Position numbers and translations under genes: made by a program. Of a stretch of 48,424 bases of DNA, positions 8,930 to 16,262 are shown in pieces. Under the pieces are notes generated by a model that saw only the letters and a program-made list of their open reading frames with translations, had not been told where the DNA came from and searched no databases. Origin of the DNA: Acidimicrobiales bacterium (lineage in GTDB: Bacteria; Actinomycetota; Acidimicrobiia; Acidimicrobiales; JAVJTC01); NCBI GenBank assembly GCA_040219085.1, contig JAVJTC010000035.1, forward strand, positions 1 to 48,424, given 5' to 3'. How positions within the stretch are numbered: the stretch's first letter is position 1; every line of letters begins with the position of its first letter.

Positions 8930-9748
8930 GTGACCTCGACGACCCCACCCCCGACTCTCGACCCTTCCGGCGCCGACAACGACTCCCGACGCCCCGGAAT
9001 CATCTCCCGCTTCGGCGGTTTCCTGCGCCGACAATGGCGCTGGATCGTGCCCGGAACCGCCGTGGTGATCGCCGGCCTCGCCTGGCTCGCGTTCGGCTAC
9101 TTCGGCGTCCACACCCTCTTCATCGACAACAAGGTGGACGAGGACGGGCCCGTGTTCGCCAGCGGCGCGGTGGCCGACGCCGACACCGTCGACGACGATG
9201 CCCCTGACACGGCGCCACCGGTCACCGACGAGGCACCCGCGGCGCCAGACACGCCCTCCGACGAGGAACCCGCAGAACCCGACACGCCCGCGGAGGAAGC
9301 ACCTGGCGACGAGGAACCCGCCGACGCCGCCCCGCCGGCCAGCGAGGAGCCCGCTGATCCGGACCCACCCGCTATGGAGGAGCCGGCCGAACCCGAGATC
9401 GTGACCATCTTCGAGGGCAGCTTCACCGGCCTCGGCCGCTACTCGGTCGAAGGCGAGATCGTCGTTCTCAACGACGGCAGCGAACAGCGCTTCCTGCGGT
9501 TCCCGGACCTGAACGCGGACAACGGACCGGACCTGAACGTCTACCTGAGCGCCGCTCCGGCCGACGGCCCCGCCGACGCCCTCGACGACGACTTCATCGA
9601 CCTCGGCGACCTCAAGGGCAACATCGGCTCGCAGAACTACGAGATCCCGCCCGACGTGGACCTCGAGCGCTACGGAACCGTCGTCATCTGGTGCGTCCGC
9701 TTCAGCGCCGGCTTCGGTGTCGGCGCCCTCACACCGCCCGCCGCCTGA
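8930..9748 (+). CDS. Membrane-anchored DM13 domain protein
   Basis: A 272-residue protein with a short basic cytoplasmic N-terminus and one membrane segment (about residues 40-60, IVPGTAVVIAGLAWLAFGYF). An acidic Pro/Glu/Ala linker follows (about 75-155, with repeats of EEPA-x-PD type), then a C-terminal DM13 domain. DM13 landmarks are FTGLGRYSVEGE, RFLRFPDLNADNGPDLNVYLS, LKGNIGSQNYEIP and YGTVVIWCVRFSAGFG. DM13 domains are extracytoplasmic and proposed to take part in electron transfer through the conserved Cys in WC-x-RFS. The start GTG at 8930 has no clear ribosome site. The repetitive linker is typical of actinobacterial surface proteins. Confidence 0.85.
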   Translation: MTSTTPPPTLDPSGADNDSRRPGIISRFGGFLRRQWRWIVPGTAVVIAGLAWLAFGYFGVHTLFIDNKVDEDGPVFASGAVADADTVDDDAPDTAPPVTDEAPAAPDTPSDEEPAEPDTPAEEAPGDEEPADAAPPASEEPADPDPPAMEEPAEPEIVTIFEGSFTGLGRYSVEGEIVVLNDGSEQRFLRFPDLNADNGPDLNVYLSAAPADGPADALDDDFIDLGDLKGNIGSQNYEIPPDVDLERYGTVVIWCVRFSAGFGVGALTPPAA

Positions 9749-9764
9749 CAGGCGTCCCCGCCGA

Positions 9765-9788
9765 CCAGGCCGGCCTCAGCCGGTCTGG
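9765..9788. terminator. Stem-loop between convergent genes
   Basis: Ten-base arms (9765-9774 and 9779-9788) pair at 9 of 10 positions around a CTCA loop and overlap the 3' end of the minus-strand IMPDH-like gene. There is no T-run, so any terminator role is weakly supported. Confidence 0.35.
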
Positions 9789-10840
9789 GTTGCGTGGGGT
9801 GAGTTCTCACGGATACCCGCGCCGGTCACCTGGATGAACGCCGCGTTCGCGCGGAAGGTCGCCAGGTCGGTGGCGTCGAGATAGCTCATCGAGCTCTTCA
9901 CCCCGGCCATCAACTGGCCGACCACCTGAGACACCTGGCCCTTGTAGGGGACGGTCCCCTCGACACCCTCGGGGGCGCGGTGCTCGAAGTACTCGTCGTC
10001 GAGTTCCTCGCCGGCGCGCCGGGCTCGGTGCTCGACGGCCTCACGCGAGGCCATCCCCCGAATCCGCTTCACGAGCCCCCGTGACGTGGACTCGACCTCA
10101 CCGGGGCTCTCCTTGGTCCCGGCGAACAGCGAACCGATCATGACCGTGTCGGCGCCGACGGCCAGGGCCTTCGCGATGTCACCGGACGTCTTGATGCCGC
10201 CGTCGGCGATGATCGGAACACCCACGTCGGCAGCGACCACGTCGCTGAGCGCGGTCAACTGGGGCACGCCGACGCCCGCAACGAGGCGGGTCGTGCACAC
10301 ACCGCCGGGCCCGACGCCGACCTTGATCGCATCAGCACCCGCCGCCGCGAGATCCACGGCCCCGGCTGCCGTGGCCACGTTCCCGGCGATCACGTCGACA
10401 TCGGCGAACGTGTCCTTGAGGAGCTTGACGCCGTCGATGGCGTGGTCAGCGTGGCCGTGGGCGATGTCGAGGACGAGGACGTCCGCACCGGCGGCCACGC
10501 AGGCCTTGGCCCGATCCAACATGTCGTGGTCGGTGCCGACGGCCGCGCCCACCAGGTAGCTCGGATCAGCGGCCTTCACCCGCTCGATCTCCGCCGCGTG
10601 GGCGTGCGACGGTAGGAAGCGGTGGATGATCCCGACCGCGCCGAGACCGGCCAACGCCGTGGCCATCTCGTGTTCGGTGACGGTGTCCATGTTCGCGGCC
10701 ACCACGGGCAGCGCGAGTTCGATGTTGCGGCTCAGACGGGTCGTCAGGTCGACCGTGCCGCGTGACCGGATGGTCGAGCGGCGCGGAACCAGAAGAACGT
10801 CGTCGTAGGTGAGCCCGAGCCGTAGGCCTTCGAGACCCAT
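9776..10840 (-). CDS. IMP dehydrogenase/GMP reductase family enzyme lacking CBS domains
   Basis: A 354-residue TIM barrel of the IMPDH/GMPR family, acting in guanine nucleotide interconversion. It has LTYDDVLLVPRRS at the start, PVVAANMDTVTE, the active-site loop GVGPGGVCTTRLVAGVGVPQ with the catalytic Cys, IIADGGIKTSGDIAKAL and a terminal VPYKGQVSQVVGQLMAGVKSSMSY. Normal IMPDH is near 490 residues because of an inserted CBS pair; here the barrel is continuous, as in GMP reductase (about 345). The PYKG and AGVGVPQ features nevertheless look IMPDH-like, so the reaction direction is open. The start ATG at 10840 has GGAGGGG about six bases upstream, one of the few strong ribosome sites in this part, and excludes an earlier in-frame start. 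In a purine-handling neighbourhood it could connect salvage to the Mo-hydroxylase. Confidence 0.85.
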   Translation of the reverse strand: MGLEGLRLGLTYDDVLLVPRRSTIRSRGTVDLTTRLSRNIELALPVVAANMDTVTEHEMATALAGLGAVGIIHRFLPSHAHAAEIERVKAADPSYLVGAAVGTDHDMLDRAKACVAAGADVLVLDIAHGHADHAIDGVKLLKDTFADVDVIAGNVATAAGAVDLAAAGADAIKVGVGPGGVCTTRLVAGVGVPQLTALSDVVAADVGVPIIADGGIKTSGDIAKALAVGADTVMIGSLFAGTKESPGEVESTSRGLVKRIRGMASREAVEHRARRAGEELDDEYFEHRAPEGVEGTVPYKGQVSQVVGQLMAGVKSSMSYLDATDLATFRANAAFIQVTGAGIRENSPHATQTG

Positions 10841-10918
10841 TGATCCCCTCCTGCCCGGCATCACAACCGGGCGGTCGTCATCGGTCCCGCCCGATCCGGG
10901 CGGAGCCGATGATTCACG

Positions 10919-12493
10919 CTACCGGTGCCGTTGCAGGATCACCGACGCGGCGTTGCGGCCCGACGCGCCCCAGATACCGGCTCCGGGGAAGGTGCCGGCC
11001 CCCGTGAGGTAGAGGCCCTCGACCGGCGTCTCATAGCGGGTCAGTTCGCGGTCGCGGCCCGCCAGCGCCGACAGGGGCGAACCCGAGAAGGACGGCGCGT
11101 AGCCCCGTGACATCGCGAAGTCACGCTCGTAGTCCACCGGGGTGACAACCCTCCAGTCCCGGATGGTCGCGGCGAAGTCGCCCTCGACCAGGGAGCCGTA
11201 ACGATCCAGCCAGCGACGCGGCTCGCCTTCGGGGTCCCACCCACCCGCCAGCGAATACGGCGTGCCGAGGGCCTCCAGGGAGAATACGTGGCCACCTTCG
11301 GGACGCATCGACGCGTCGACCACGGAGGGCAAGTTGACGAACATGACCGGCGACTCCGGCACGTGGCCGGTGGCGACGATGCCGGGAGCGGCGCAGATCT
11401 CCTCGACCGGGGGACAGATGTAGGAGCTCGGGCGCAGCAGGTCATCGGGATCCGACACGGTGTCGGTGACCGGACCGAGGTCGCGGTAGCGGGGCAGCTC
11501 TTCGATGACGGCGTCGATCTTGGACTCGTAGCCGCCCGGCACGGGCCTCGCCGCCCACCGGTCTCGCAGCGCCACGACGCCGGCGGGAGGGTCACGTAGG
11601 AAGTCCACGAGGACCGCCCGGGGATCGCAGGCCCCCACGACGATCCCCGTCTCGATCACCTCCCCGGTGCCGAGTTCGACGCCGACGACACGATCGCCCG
11701 ACGTCACGATCCGCGAGACCCGCGCACCGCAGCGCACAGAGCCGCCGGCCGCTTCGAGTGACCGTTGAAGTGCATCGGTGAGGGCACCACTTCCGCCGGT
11801 CGGTCGACCCACGCCGATCGCGTGGCGGAACGCGTACCCGAGCGCTCCGAGGCCCGTCCCCGGATCGGCCGGCGAGACCCCCCACACGGCCGGCCCCATG
11901 GCCATCAGCGGGCCGACGAGGGCGTCGGTGCTGAAGTACGAGCGGGCGACGTCGAGGGCTGACATCCGGGCGAACCTCGCCATGCGCACGGCACCCCGGA
12001 ATCTGCGACCGGCCACCGAGCGCAGCGCGTTCGCCGGCGTCGGTAGCCGGGTGGCGACCTCCACCAGCAGCGCGGCCACCGGTGCCGTGTCCGCCACGTA
12101 GCGCTTGTACCCGTTCACTTCACCCGGGTGGGTCGCCGACAGGACGTCGAGTGTCTCGGTCACCGAGCGACGCACCGCCCACGGGGTCGAACCGTCCCAG
12201 AACAGGTTCACCATGTTCGGGTCGACGTCGAGGTAGGTCAGGCCGTGGCCCGCCAGATTCAGGTCCTCGGCGATCGAGGTGGTCCGGAAGAAGATGTGGT
12301 CGCAGTTGCAGATGTTGACCCGCGCGCCCACGGCGTCGACGGTCGAGGCGCAGCCGCCGACGGCCCGGCGGGCCTCGAGGACGAGTGGCCTCAGGCCGGC
12401 CCGGGCGAGATAGGCGGCACAGACCAGTCCGTTGTGTCCACCGCCGATGACGACGGCGTCGGGACCTCCGGACGGTCTGATCGACGGCGACAT
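10919..12493 (-). CDS. Phytoene desaturase-like FAD-dependent oxidoreductase
   Basis: A 524-residue flavoprotein with an N-terminal FAD-binding Rossmann motif (VVIGGGHNGLVCAAYLARAG), then LEARRAVGGCAST, and a C-terminal GLYLTGAGTFPGAGIWGASGRNAA that closes the FAD site. This is the layout of the CrtI/phytoene dehydrogenase and pyridine nucleotide-disulfide oxidoreductase domain 2 (PYROXD2)-like group. The GGHNGLV variant is typical of the PYROXD2-like, non-carotenoid branch found in many actinobacteria, so carotenoid synthesis is not implied, and no crtB-type partner is nearby. The start ATG at 12493 lies 27 bases from the divergent creatininase-family start, and an 11-base palindrome covers the start codon. 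The neighbouring hydrolases suggest a catabolic flavoenzyme; this is inference. Confidence 0.85.
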   Translation of the reverse strand: MSPSIRPSGGPDAVVIGGGHNGLVCAAYLARAGLRPLVLEARRAVGGCASTVDAVGARVNICNCDHIFFRTTSIAEDLNLAGHGLTYLDVDPNMVNLFWDGSTPWAVRRSVTETLDVLSATHPGEVNGYKRYVADTAPVAALLVEVATRLPTPANALRSVAGRRFRGAVRMARFARMSALDVARSYFSTDALVGPLMAMGPAVWGVSPADPGTGLGALGYAFRHAIGVGRPTGGSGALTDALQRSLEAAGGSVRCGARVSRIVTSGDRVVGVELGTGEVIETGIVVGACDPRAVLVDFLRDPPAGVVALRDRWAARPVPGGYESKIDAVIEELPRYRDLGPVTDTVSDPDDLLRPSSYICPPVEEICAAPGIVATGHVPESPVMFVNLPSVVDASMRPEGGHVFSLEALGTPYSLAGGWDPEGEPRRWLDRYGSLVEGDFAATIRDWRVVTPVDYERDFAMSRGYAPSFSGSPLSALAGRDRELTRYETPVEGLYLTGAGTFPGAGIWGASGRNAASVILQRHR

Positions 12494-12503
12494 GGCACTG
12501 CCA
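12493..12503. promoter_or_regulatory. Palindrome in the divergent gap
   Basis: TGGCA-C-TGCCA is a perfect dyad inside the 27-base gap between two divergent start codons, next to a minus-strand TAGTCT. A regulator bound here would affect both genes. Confidence 0.35.
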
Positions 12504-12520
12504 AGACTACGGTCGCCGTC

Positions 12521-13306
12521 GTGAACGGACCCCGTCAGACCCGACGCCTCGAGGACCTGACCGCGCGGGCGGTCGCCGACGCCGTCACCGTCGGCTCGAC
12601 GCTCGTGCTCCCCATCGGCGCCGTCGAGCAGCACGGCCCGCACCTGCCGCTGTCGGTGGACCACGTGATCGCGCACGAAGCCGCCTCCGCCGCCGTCGCC
12701 CGTGTCGGCGAGGAACTCGACCTGTGGCTCCTGCCGACCCTGGCGGTCTCGAAGTCCAACGAACACGCGTGGTCGCCGGGGACGTTGTGGCTCTCCGCCG
12801 GGACGATGCTCGCCGTGCTGAACGATCTGGGGCGCAGCGTGGCGGCCACCAGCGCACAGCGACTCGTGCTCCTCAACGGCCACGGAGGGAACTCCTCGCT
12901 GTTGAACGTGGCGTGCCGGGACCTGCGGCTCGCCCACGGACTGAAGACCTTCCTCGTGCACCCGTTCGTCCCACCCGACCAGGGCGGCTCGTCGCCGGAG
13001 GCCGAGCTTGCCATGGGCATCCACGGCGGCCATGAGGAGACCTCGGTGATGCTGCACCTGCGACCCGACCTCGTGGACATGAGCCGTGCCACCCGGCGCA
13101 TCCCCGAGACGCTCGCCGACAACGAGTTCGTCCGCTTCGGCGGACCGGTGAGCTTCGGTTGGCTGTCCGACGACTTCGGCCCCGACGGCCACATCGGCGA
13201 CCCGACGACGGCGACCGCCGAGGATGGCGCACGGATCTTCGCGGCGATGGTGGATCTGCTCTGTCGCCAGATGGCCGAGATCATCCGCTTCGACTACGGC
13301 CGCTGA
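12521..13306 (+). CDS. Creatininase-family amidohydrolase
   Basis: A 261-residue metal enzyme of the creatininase family, which opens cyclic amides such as creatinine and includes formamide hydrolases of riboflavin/F420 precursor type and mycofactocin MftE. Motifs in order are LPIGAVEQHGPHLPL (metal-binding Glu and His), the SVDHVIAHE segment, RLVLLNGHGGNSSLL and GIHGGHEETSVML. All key Glu/His/Asp positions are present. The GTG at 12521 is the only sensible start, because the frame upstream is antisense to the flavoprotein. The next gene follows after 17 bases, so these two are one operon. Substrate unknown; a lactam or ring imide from heterocycle breakdown would fit the location. Confidence 0.87.
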   Translation: MNGPRQTRRLEDLTARAVADAVTVGSTLVLPIGAVEQHGPHLPLSVDHVIAHEAASAAVARVGEELDLWLLPTLAVSKSNEHAWSPGTLWLSAGTMLAVLNDLGRSVAATSAQRLVLLNGHGGNSSLLNVACRDLRLAHGLKTFLVHPFVPPDQGGSSPEAELAMGIHGGHEETSVMLHLRPDLVDMSRATRRIPETLADNEFVRFGGPVSFGWLSDDFGPDGHIGDPTTATAEDGARIFAAMVDLLCRQMAEIIRFDYGR

Positions 13307-13323
13307 GCCAGGAGGAAAACCCG

Positions 13324-14211
13324 ATGGAACCCGACATCGACCGCAGCATCCCGTTCGTGGACGCGTACCACCACATCACCGAACCGTCCCGCAACCCCTA
13401 CGAGTGGTTGACCGAGGACGGGGCGATCTACACGGACTATCTGGGCGACTACAAACTCGTCCGGGCCGACTGGCCGATGGAGCGGTTGCTGCGCGAGTTC
13501 TACGGCTCCAACGTCGTCAAGAGCGTGCACGTCGAGGCGGCCTGGAGCGGACCGGACCCCGTGGACGAGACGCGCTATCTCGCCCGGGTCACCGCCGAGC
13601 ACGGTTTCCCCCACGCCTACGTCGTGCTGTGCGACATGGACCGAGACGCTTCAGCGCAACTCGACGCCCACCTGGCGGCGTCCCCGCTGGTGCGCGGGGT
13701 CCGCATCAGAGAACACCCCGAAGGGGGCGGCGACGCCCGGTTCCTCGACAACCTCCGGGCGTGCGCCGAGCGGGACCTGCACTTCGAGACGCGGGCCTGG
13801 CCGGGACGACTCATGGATGCCCACGCGTCGGCCGTCGCCGTACCCGAACTCGACTTCATCGTCGGAGCCAGCGGCATGCCGATGGCCGACACGCCGGAGG
13901 AGTTCGAGCTGTGGCGCACCGAGTTGGGCGCACTGGCCGAACTACCGAACGTGCACTGCAAGATCGGCGGTCTCGGCATGCAACAGCACCACTGGACCGT
14001 GGATTCGATCCGACCCTGGGTCCTCGCGATGATCGAACTGTTCGGTCCCCAGCGGTGCATCTTCGGGACGAACTGGCCGGTGGACGCCGTCTACGGGTCG
14101 TACCTCATGACCGTGGACGCCTACCGGCGGATACTCGCCGAGGCCGACACGTCACCCGAGGACACGCGCCGCATGTTGTGCACCAACGCCGAGGCGTTCT
14201 ACCGGATCTGA
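13324..14211 (+). CDS. Amidohydrolase-2 family metal-dependent hydrolase
   Basis: A 295-residue TIM-barrel hydrolase of the amidohydrolase-2 group (lactonases and decarboxylases such as 2-pyrone-4,6-dicarboxylate hydrolase). It begins with FVDAYHHITE, where DxHxH is usual, so the first ligand position reads Tyr-His-His. It continues with VKSVHVEAAWSG, RGVRIREHPEG, a middle LHFETRAWPGRL where a DLH-type motif would be normal, and the C-terminal RCIFGTNWPVDAVYGSY, which supplies the conserved Asp. A strong AGGAGG site precedes the ATG at 13324. The altered metal motif suggests a non-standard metal centre or metal-free chemistry. It is co-transcribed with the creatininase-family gene. Confidence 0.82.
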   Translation: MEPDIDRSIPFVDAYHHITEPSRNPYEWLTEDGAIYTDYLGDYKLVRADWPMERLLREFYGSNVVKSVHVEAAWSGPDPVDETRYLARVTAEHGFPHAYVVLCDMDRDASAQLDAHLAASPLVRGVRIREHPEGGGDARFLDNLRACAERDLHFETRAWPGRLMDAHASAVAVPELDFIVGASGMPMADTPEEFELWRTELGALAELPNVHCKIGGLGMQQHHWTVDSIRPWVLAMIELFGPQRCIFGTNWPVDAVYGSYLMTVDAYRRILAEADTSPEDTRRMLCTNAEAFYRI

Positions 14212-14245
14212 GGACCCGGGCGTCGCCGGAGGAATCAGGATCCGC

Positions 14246-15034
14246 TCACGCCGTCAGATACTCGACCGGTGGCTCGAGGTCGTCGCCAGGTCGGTAGTGG
14301 GGAACCAGCACCACCCGCTCGACGGGCGGGCCTGATCCTCCGCCGCCGAGTACACCGGCGGCGATCTCGCCGGCCGTGTCTCGCCGATCCTCGGCCACCT
14401 GGGACAGGATCACGGCGAGCCGCGCACCGGACGGGACTCCCCTGCCCGCGCCGTCGGAGCTCGTGGCGAGCGTGACGTAGGTCTGTGCGTCGACCGTGTC
14501 GGACACGGAGGCCCCGGTGACCCCGGCGACACGCTCGGGCCGGTGGCAGACCTCGGAGATGACACCCCCGAGGGCCGTGAGACCCATGACTGCGACCACG
14601 AGGTCGGTGCCCGGCGATATGACGGGCTCGTAGTGAGCGGGCGCCTTGAGCGAGCGGCGCCGGGCACCGTCGGCTTCGACGAGGACGTGGTGGACCGGCA
14701 GGTCGTCGACGAGGTCGGCCGGGATACCGAACGCCTTGGTCCCCTCGCGTCGTTCCACGACGATCACCGGATACCCCTCGCCGCTGACCGAGACGATCGT
14801 GGCGCGGAGGTCGCCGGGGGTCGACAGCTCGACGATCGGTCCGCGCAGCTGGTCGGTGCCGAACTTGGTCGTCGTCGTCACGACGACCGTGCGCGCAGCA
14901 GCGCACAGCTCGGTGCCCAGGCGGAAGATCGTCGTGGTCTTGCCGCCACCGCCGACGACGGAGGTGACGCCGGTCGGGCCGAGCCCGAGAGCGGTGGTGA
15001 GTGAGTCCGTGGACGTCGCCCCGATCCCACTCAC
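14246..15034 (-). CDS. yqeC: YqeC, selenium-dependent hydroxylase accessory protein
   Basis: A 262-residue P-loop protein with VVGGGGKTTTIFRLG near residue 28, VVVTTTTKFG, and the diagnostic HHVLVEADGARRRSLKAPA-x-HYEPVI-like block in the middle. This matches YqeC (TIGR03172), a putative accessory protein of selenium-dependent molybdenum hydroxylases, consistent with the Se-XDH-type gene at 1079. The exact activity of YqeC is not established. The start is taken as GTG at 15034, which overlaps the upstream stop (GTGA); an earlier in-frame start would cut deep into the previous gene. It is the last gene of a three-gene overlapping operon with two flavodoxin-fold oxidoreductases. Known Se-cofactor partners (YqeB, MocA-like nucleotidyltransferase, SelD) are not in the window. 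Confidence 0.87.
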   Translation of the reverse strand: MSGIGATSTDSLTTALGLGPTGVTSVVGGGGKTTTIFRLGTELCAAARTVVVTTTTKFGTDQLRGPIVELSTPGDLRATIVSVSGEGYPVIVVERREGTKAFGIPADLVDDLPVHHVLVEADGARRRSLKAPAHYEPVISPGTDLVVAVMGLTALGGVISEVCHRPERVAGVTGASVSDTVDAQTYVTLATSSDGAGRGVPSGARLAVILSQVAEDRRDTAGEIAAGVLGGGGSGPPVERVVLVPHYRPGDDLEPPVEYLTA

Positions 15035-15558
15035 CGGATCAGCCGTGCGCAGCGGGTCTCGACCTGTTCGAGCCACGCCGTGAAGTCGGCCTCGTCACAC
15101 CCGTCGGCGTCATAGAGGGAGATCCACGTGCTCCGGCACCGCCACGGTGCGGCGAGGCGCAGTCCTCGCATCACCAGCTTGCGACCGGGCTCACCCTCGA
15201 GGACGTTCATGAACTTGCCGGAGCCATGCCCTGTGACGGCGACGAAGCGCCGCAGCGAACCCAACAGAGCCCTGGCCTCACGGCGGTCGTCGGGCAGGAC
15301 GGTGTCGATCCAACTCTTCAGCGCAGCCGGCTGGCCGCCCCACCACGTTGGATAGACCAGGACGAGTACGCGGGTCCCGGCCAAGAGCGCACGACACCCG
15401 TCGACGTCGACCGGTTCGTACGCGTCGACCTCGGTCGTCCGCACCCCGGCCGACGCCAGGCCCGCAACTGCGCGGGCCCGTGCCGCCTGGGTGAGGCTCC
15501 CGGGAACCGGGTGTGAGTGCACGACGAGGGCGTGCAGCGCGGTTGGTGTCTCCTTCAC
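15031..15558 (-). CDS. Flavodoxin-fold NAD(P)H-dependent oxidoreductase (1)
   Basis: A 175-residue protein of the NAD(P)H dehydrogenase (quinone)/flavodoxin-2 family. The first strand ALVVHSHPVPGSLTQAA forms the FMN phosphate loop. The middle LVLVYPTWWGGQPAALKSWIDTVL is the classic PTWW-x3-PA-x-LK isoalloxazine-contact motif. Such enzymes reduce quinones or flavins with NAD(P)H. The start GTG at 15558 overlaps the stop of the preceding gene, and its own stop overlaps the yqeC start. The fixed order suggests an electron-transfer role linked to the Mo hydroxylase or its cofactor; this is inference. Confidence 0.85.
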   Translation of the reverse strand: MKETPTALHALVVHSHPVPGSLTQAARARAVAGLASAGVRTTEVDAYEPVDVDGCRALLAGTRVLVLVYPTWWGGQPAALKSWIDTVLPDDRREARALLGSLRRFVAVTGHGSGKFMNVLEGEPGRKLVMRGLRLAAPWRCRSTWISLYDADGCDEADFTAWLEQVETRCARLIR

Positions 15559-16166
15559 CGGGCACCTCCCAACGCGCGTTCCACGCGGCGCAGGAGTTGG
15601 CGGGAACGGTCCTGCGTACCGATCGAGTAGGCGGCCACGAACCGGCGACGGGCCAACGGGTGCACGATGGTCCGCAACGCCCGCAAGAGATACAGCCGTC
15701 CACCGTCGCCGGCCGCCCGCACCTCGCGCCGCGAGCGGCCGTGGGTGGTGATCGCGGTGATCCGCCGGATGTTGGTCAGCCCGGGGCGCACCTTGCCGCT
15801 GCGTTCGGAGAAACGGAAGCCGACGCCGGGAACCAGCGTCCTGTCGAGCAGTCCCTTCAGGGCGGCGGGCGGCGCGAACCAGACGGAGCGGTAGACGAAC
15901 ACGATCTCGTCGACCGAACGGATCAGGTCCGCGTACCGGGCGACGTCGTCGCTGATGATCGGCGTGTCGGAGTGGTAGGCCTCACGCTCGGCCCGACTCA
16001 TCGCCGGTTGGAACGCCTCGTCGGCCAGCACGAGTCTGTCCACCCGGTGGCCGGCGCCGACGAGGGCGGCATGGGCCATGTCGGCGATCTCACGGTCGAG
16101 GGCGGCCCGGTCGCCGCTGGGCGCGACGCCGGACGCATCGACGAGGAGCACTCGGCGGGGGGCCAT
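15555..16166 (-). CDS. Flavodoxin-fold NAD(P)H-dependent oxidoreductase (2)
   Basis: A 203-residue paralogue of the next gene. It has VLLVDASGVAPSGDRAALD at the FMN loop and IVFVYRSVWFAPPAALKGLLDRTLVPGVGF, with VW in place of the usual WW, then TTHGRSRREVRAAGDGG. The latter part resembles flavodoxin-2 family quinone reductases of the MdaB/YwrO type. The ATG at 16166 has GACAAT six bases upstream and no ribosome site, so it is probably leaderless. It is the first gene of the operon with the second oxidoreductase and yqeC, each overlapping by four bases. It is divergent from the cytosine-deaminase-like gene. Confidence 0.83.
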   Translation of the reverse strand: MAPRRVLLVDASGVAPSGDRAALDREIADMAHAALVGAGHRVDRLVLADEAFQPAMSRAEREAYHSDTPIISDDVARYADLIRSVDEIVFVYRSVWFAPPAALKGLLDRTLVPGVGFRFSERSGKVRPGLTNIRRITAITTHGRSRREVRAAGDGGRLYLLRALRTIVHPLARRRFVAAYSIGTQDRSRQLLRRVERALGGAR

Positions 16167-16172
16167 CGCGTC

Positions 16173-16178
16173 ATTGTC
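16173..16178 (-). promoter_or_regulatory. -10 box, leaderless type, for the yqeC operon
   Basis: On the minus strand GACAAT lies 6 bases before the ATG at 16166. It resembles the TACAAT form of the -10 element. Confidence 0.4.
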
Positions 16179-16181
16179 GGC

Positions 16182-16193
16182 CGGTCCGGACCG
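16182..16193. promoter_or_regulatory. Perfect 12-base palindrome in a divergent promoter region
   Basis: CGGTCCGGACCG is self-complementary and lies just upstream of the minus-strand -10, between two divergent genes 96 bases apart. It could be the operator of a shared regulator. In GC-rich DNA a 12-base palindrome can also arise by chance. Confidence 0.35.
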
Positions 16194-16250
16194 TAGTGTC
16201 GAGACCGAGCCACCCCATGGGACCTCGACGAGCCCTCGCGGGCCGCTCTG

Positions 16251-16256
16251 TAGCAT
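16251..16256 (+). promoter_or_regulatory. -10 box, leaderless type
   Basis: TAGCAT lies 6 bases before the ATG at 16263, with no Shine-Dalgarno sequence. Confidence 0.45.
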
Positions 16257-16262
16257 CGACCG

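Noticed and set aside
10919-12493. Carotenoid desaturase (crtI)
   Set aside because: The GGHNGLV motif and the absence of crtB/crtE neighbours point to the non-carotenoid branch of the family.
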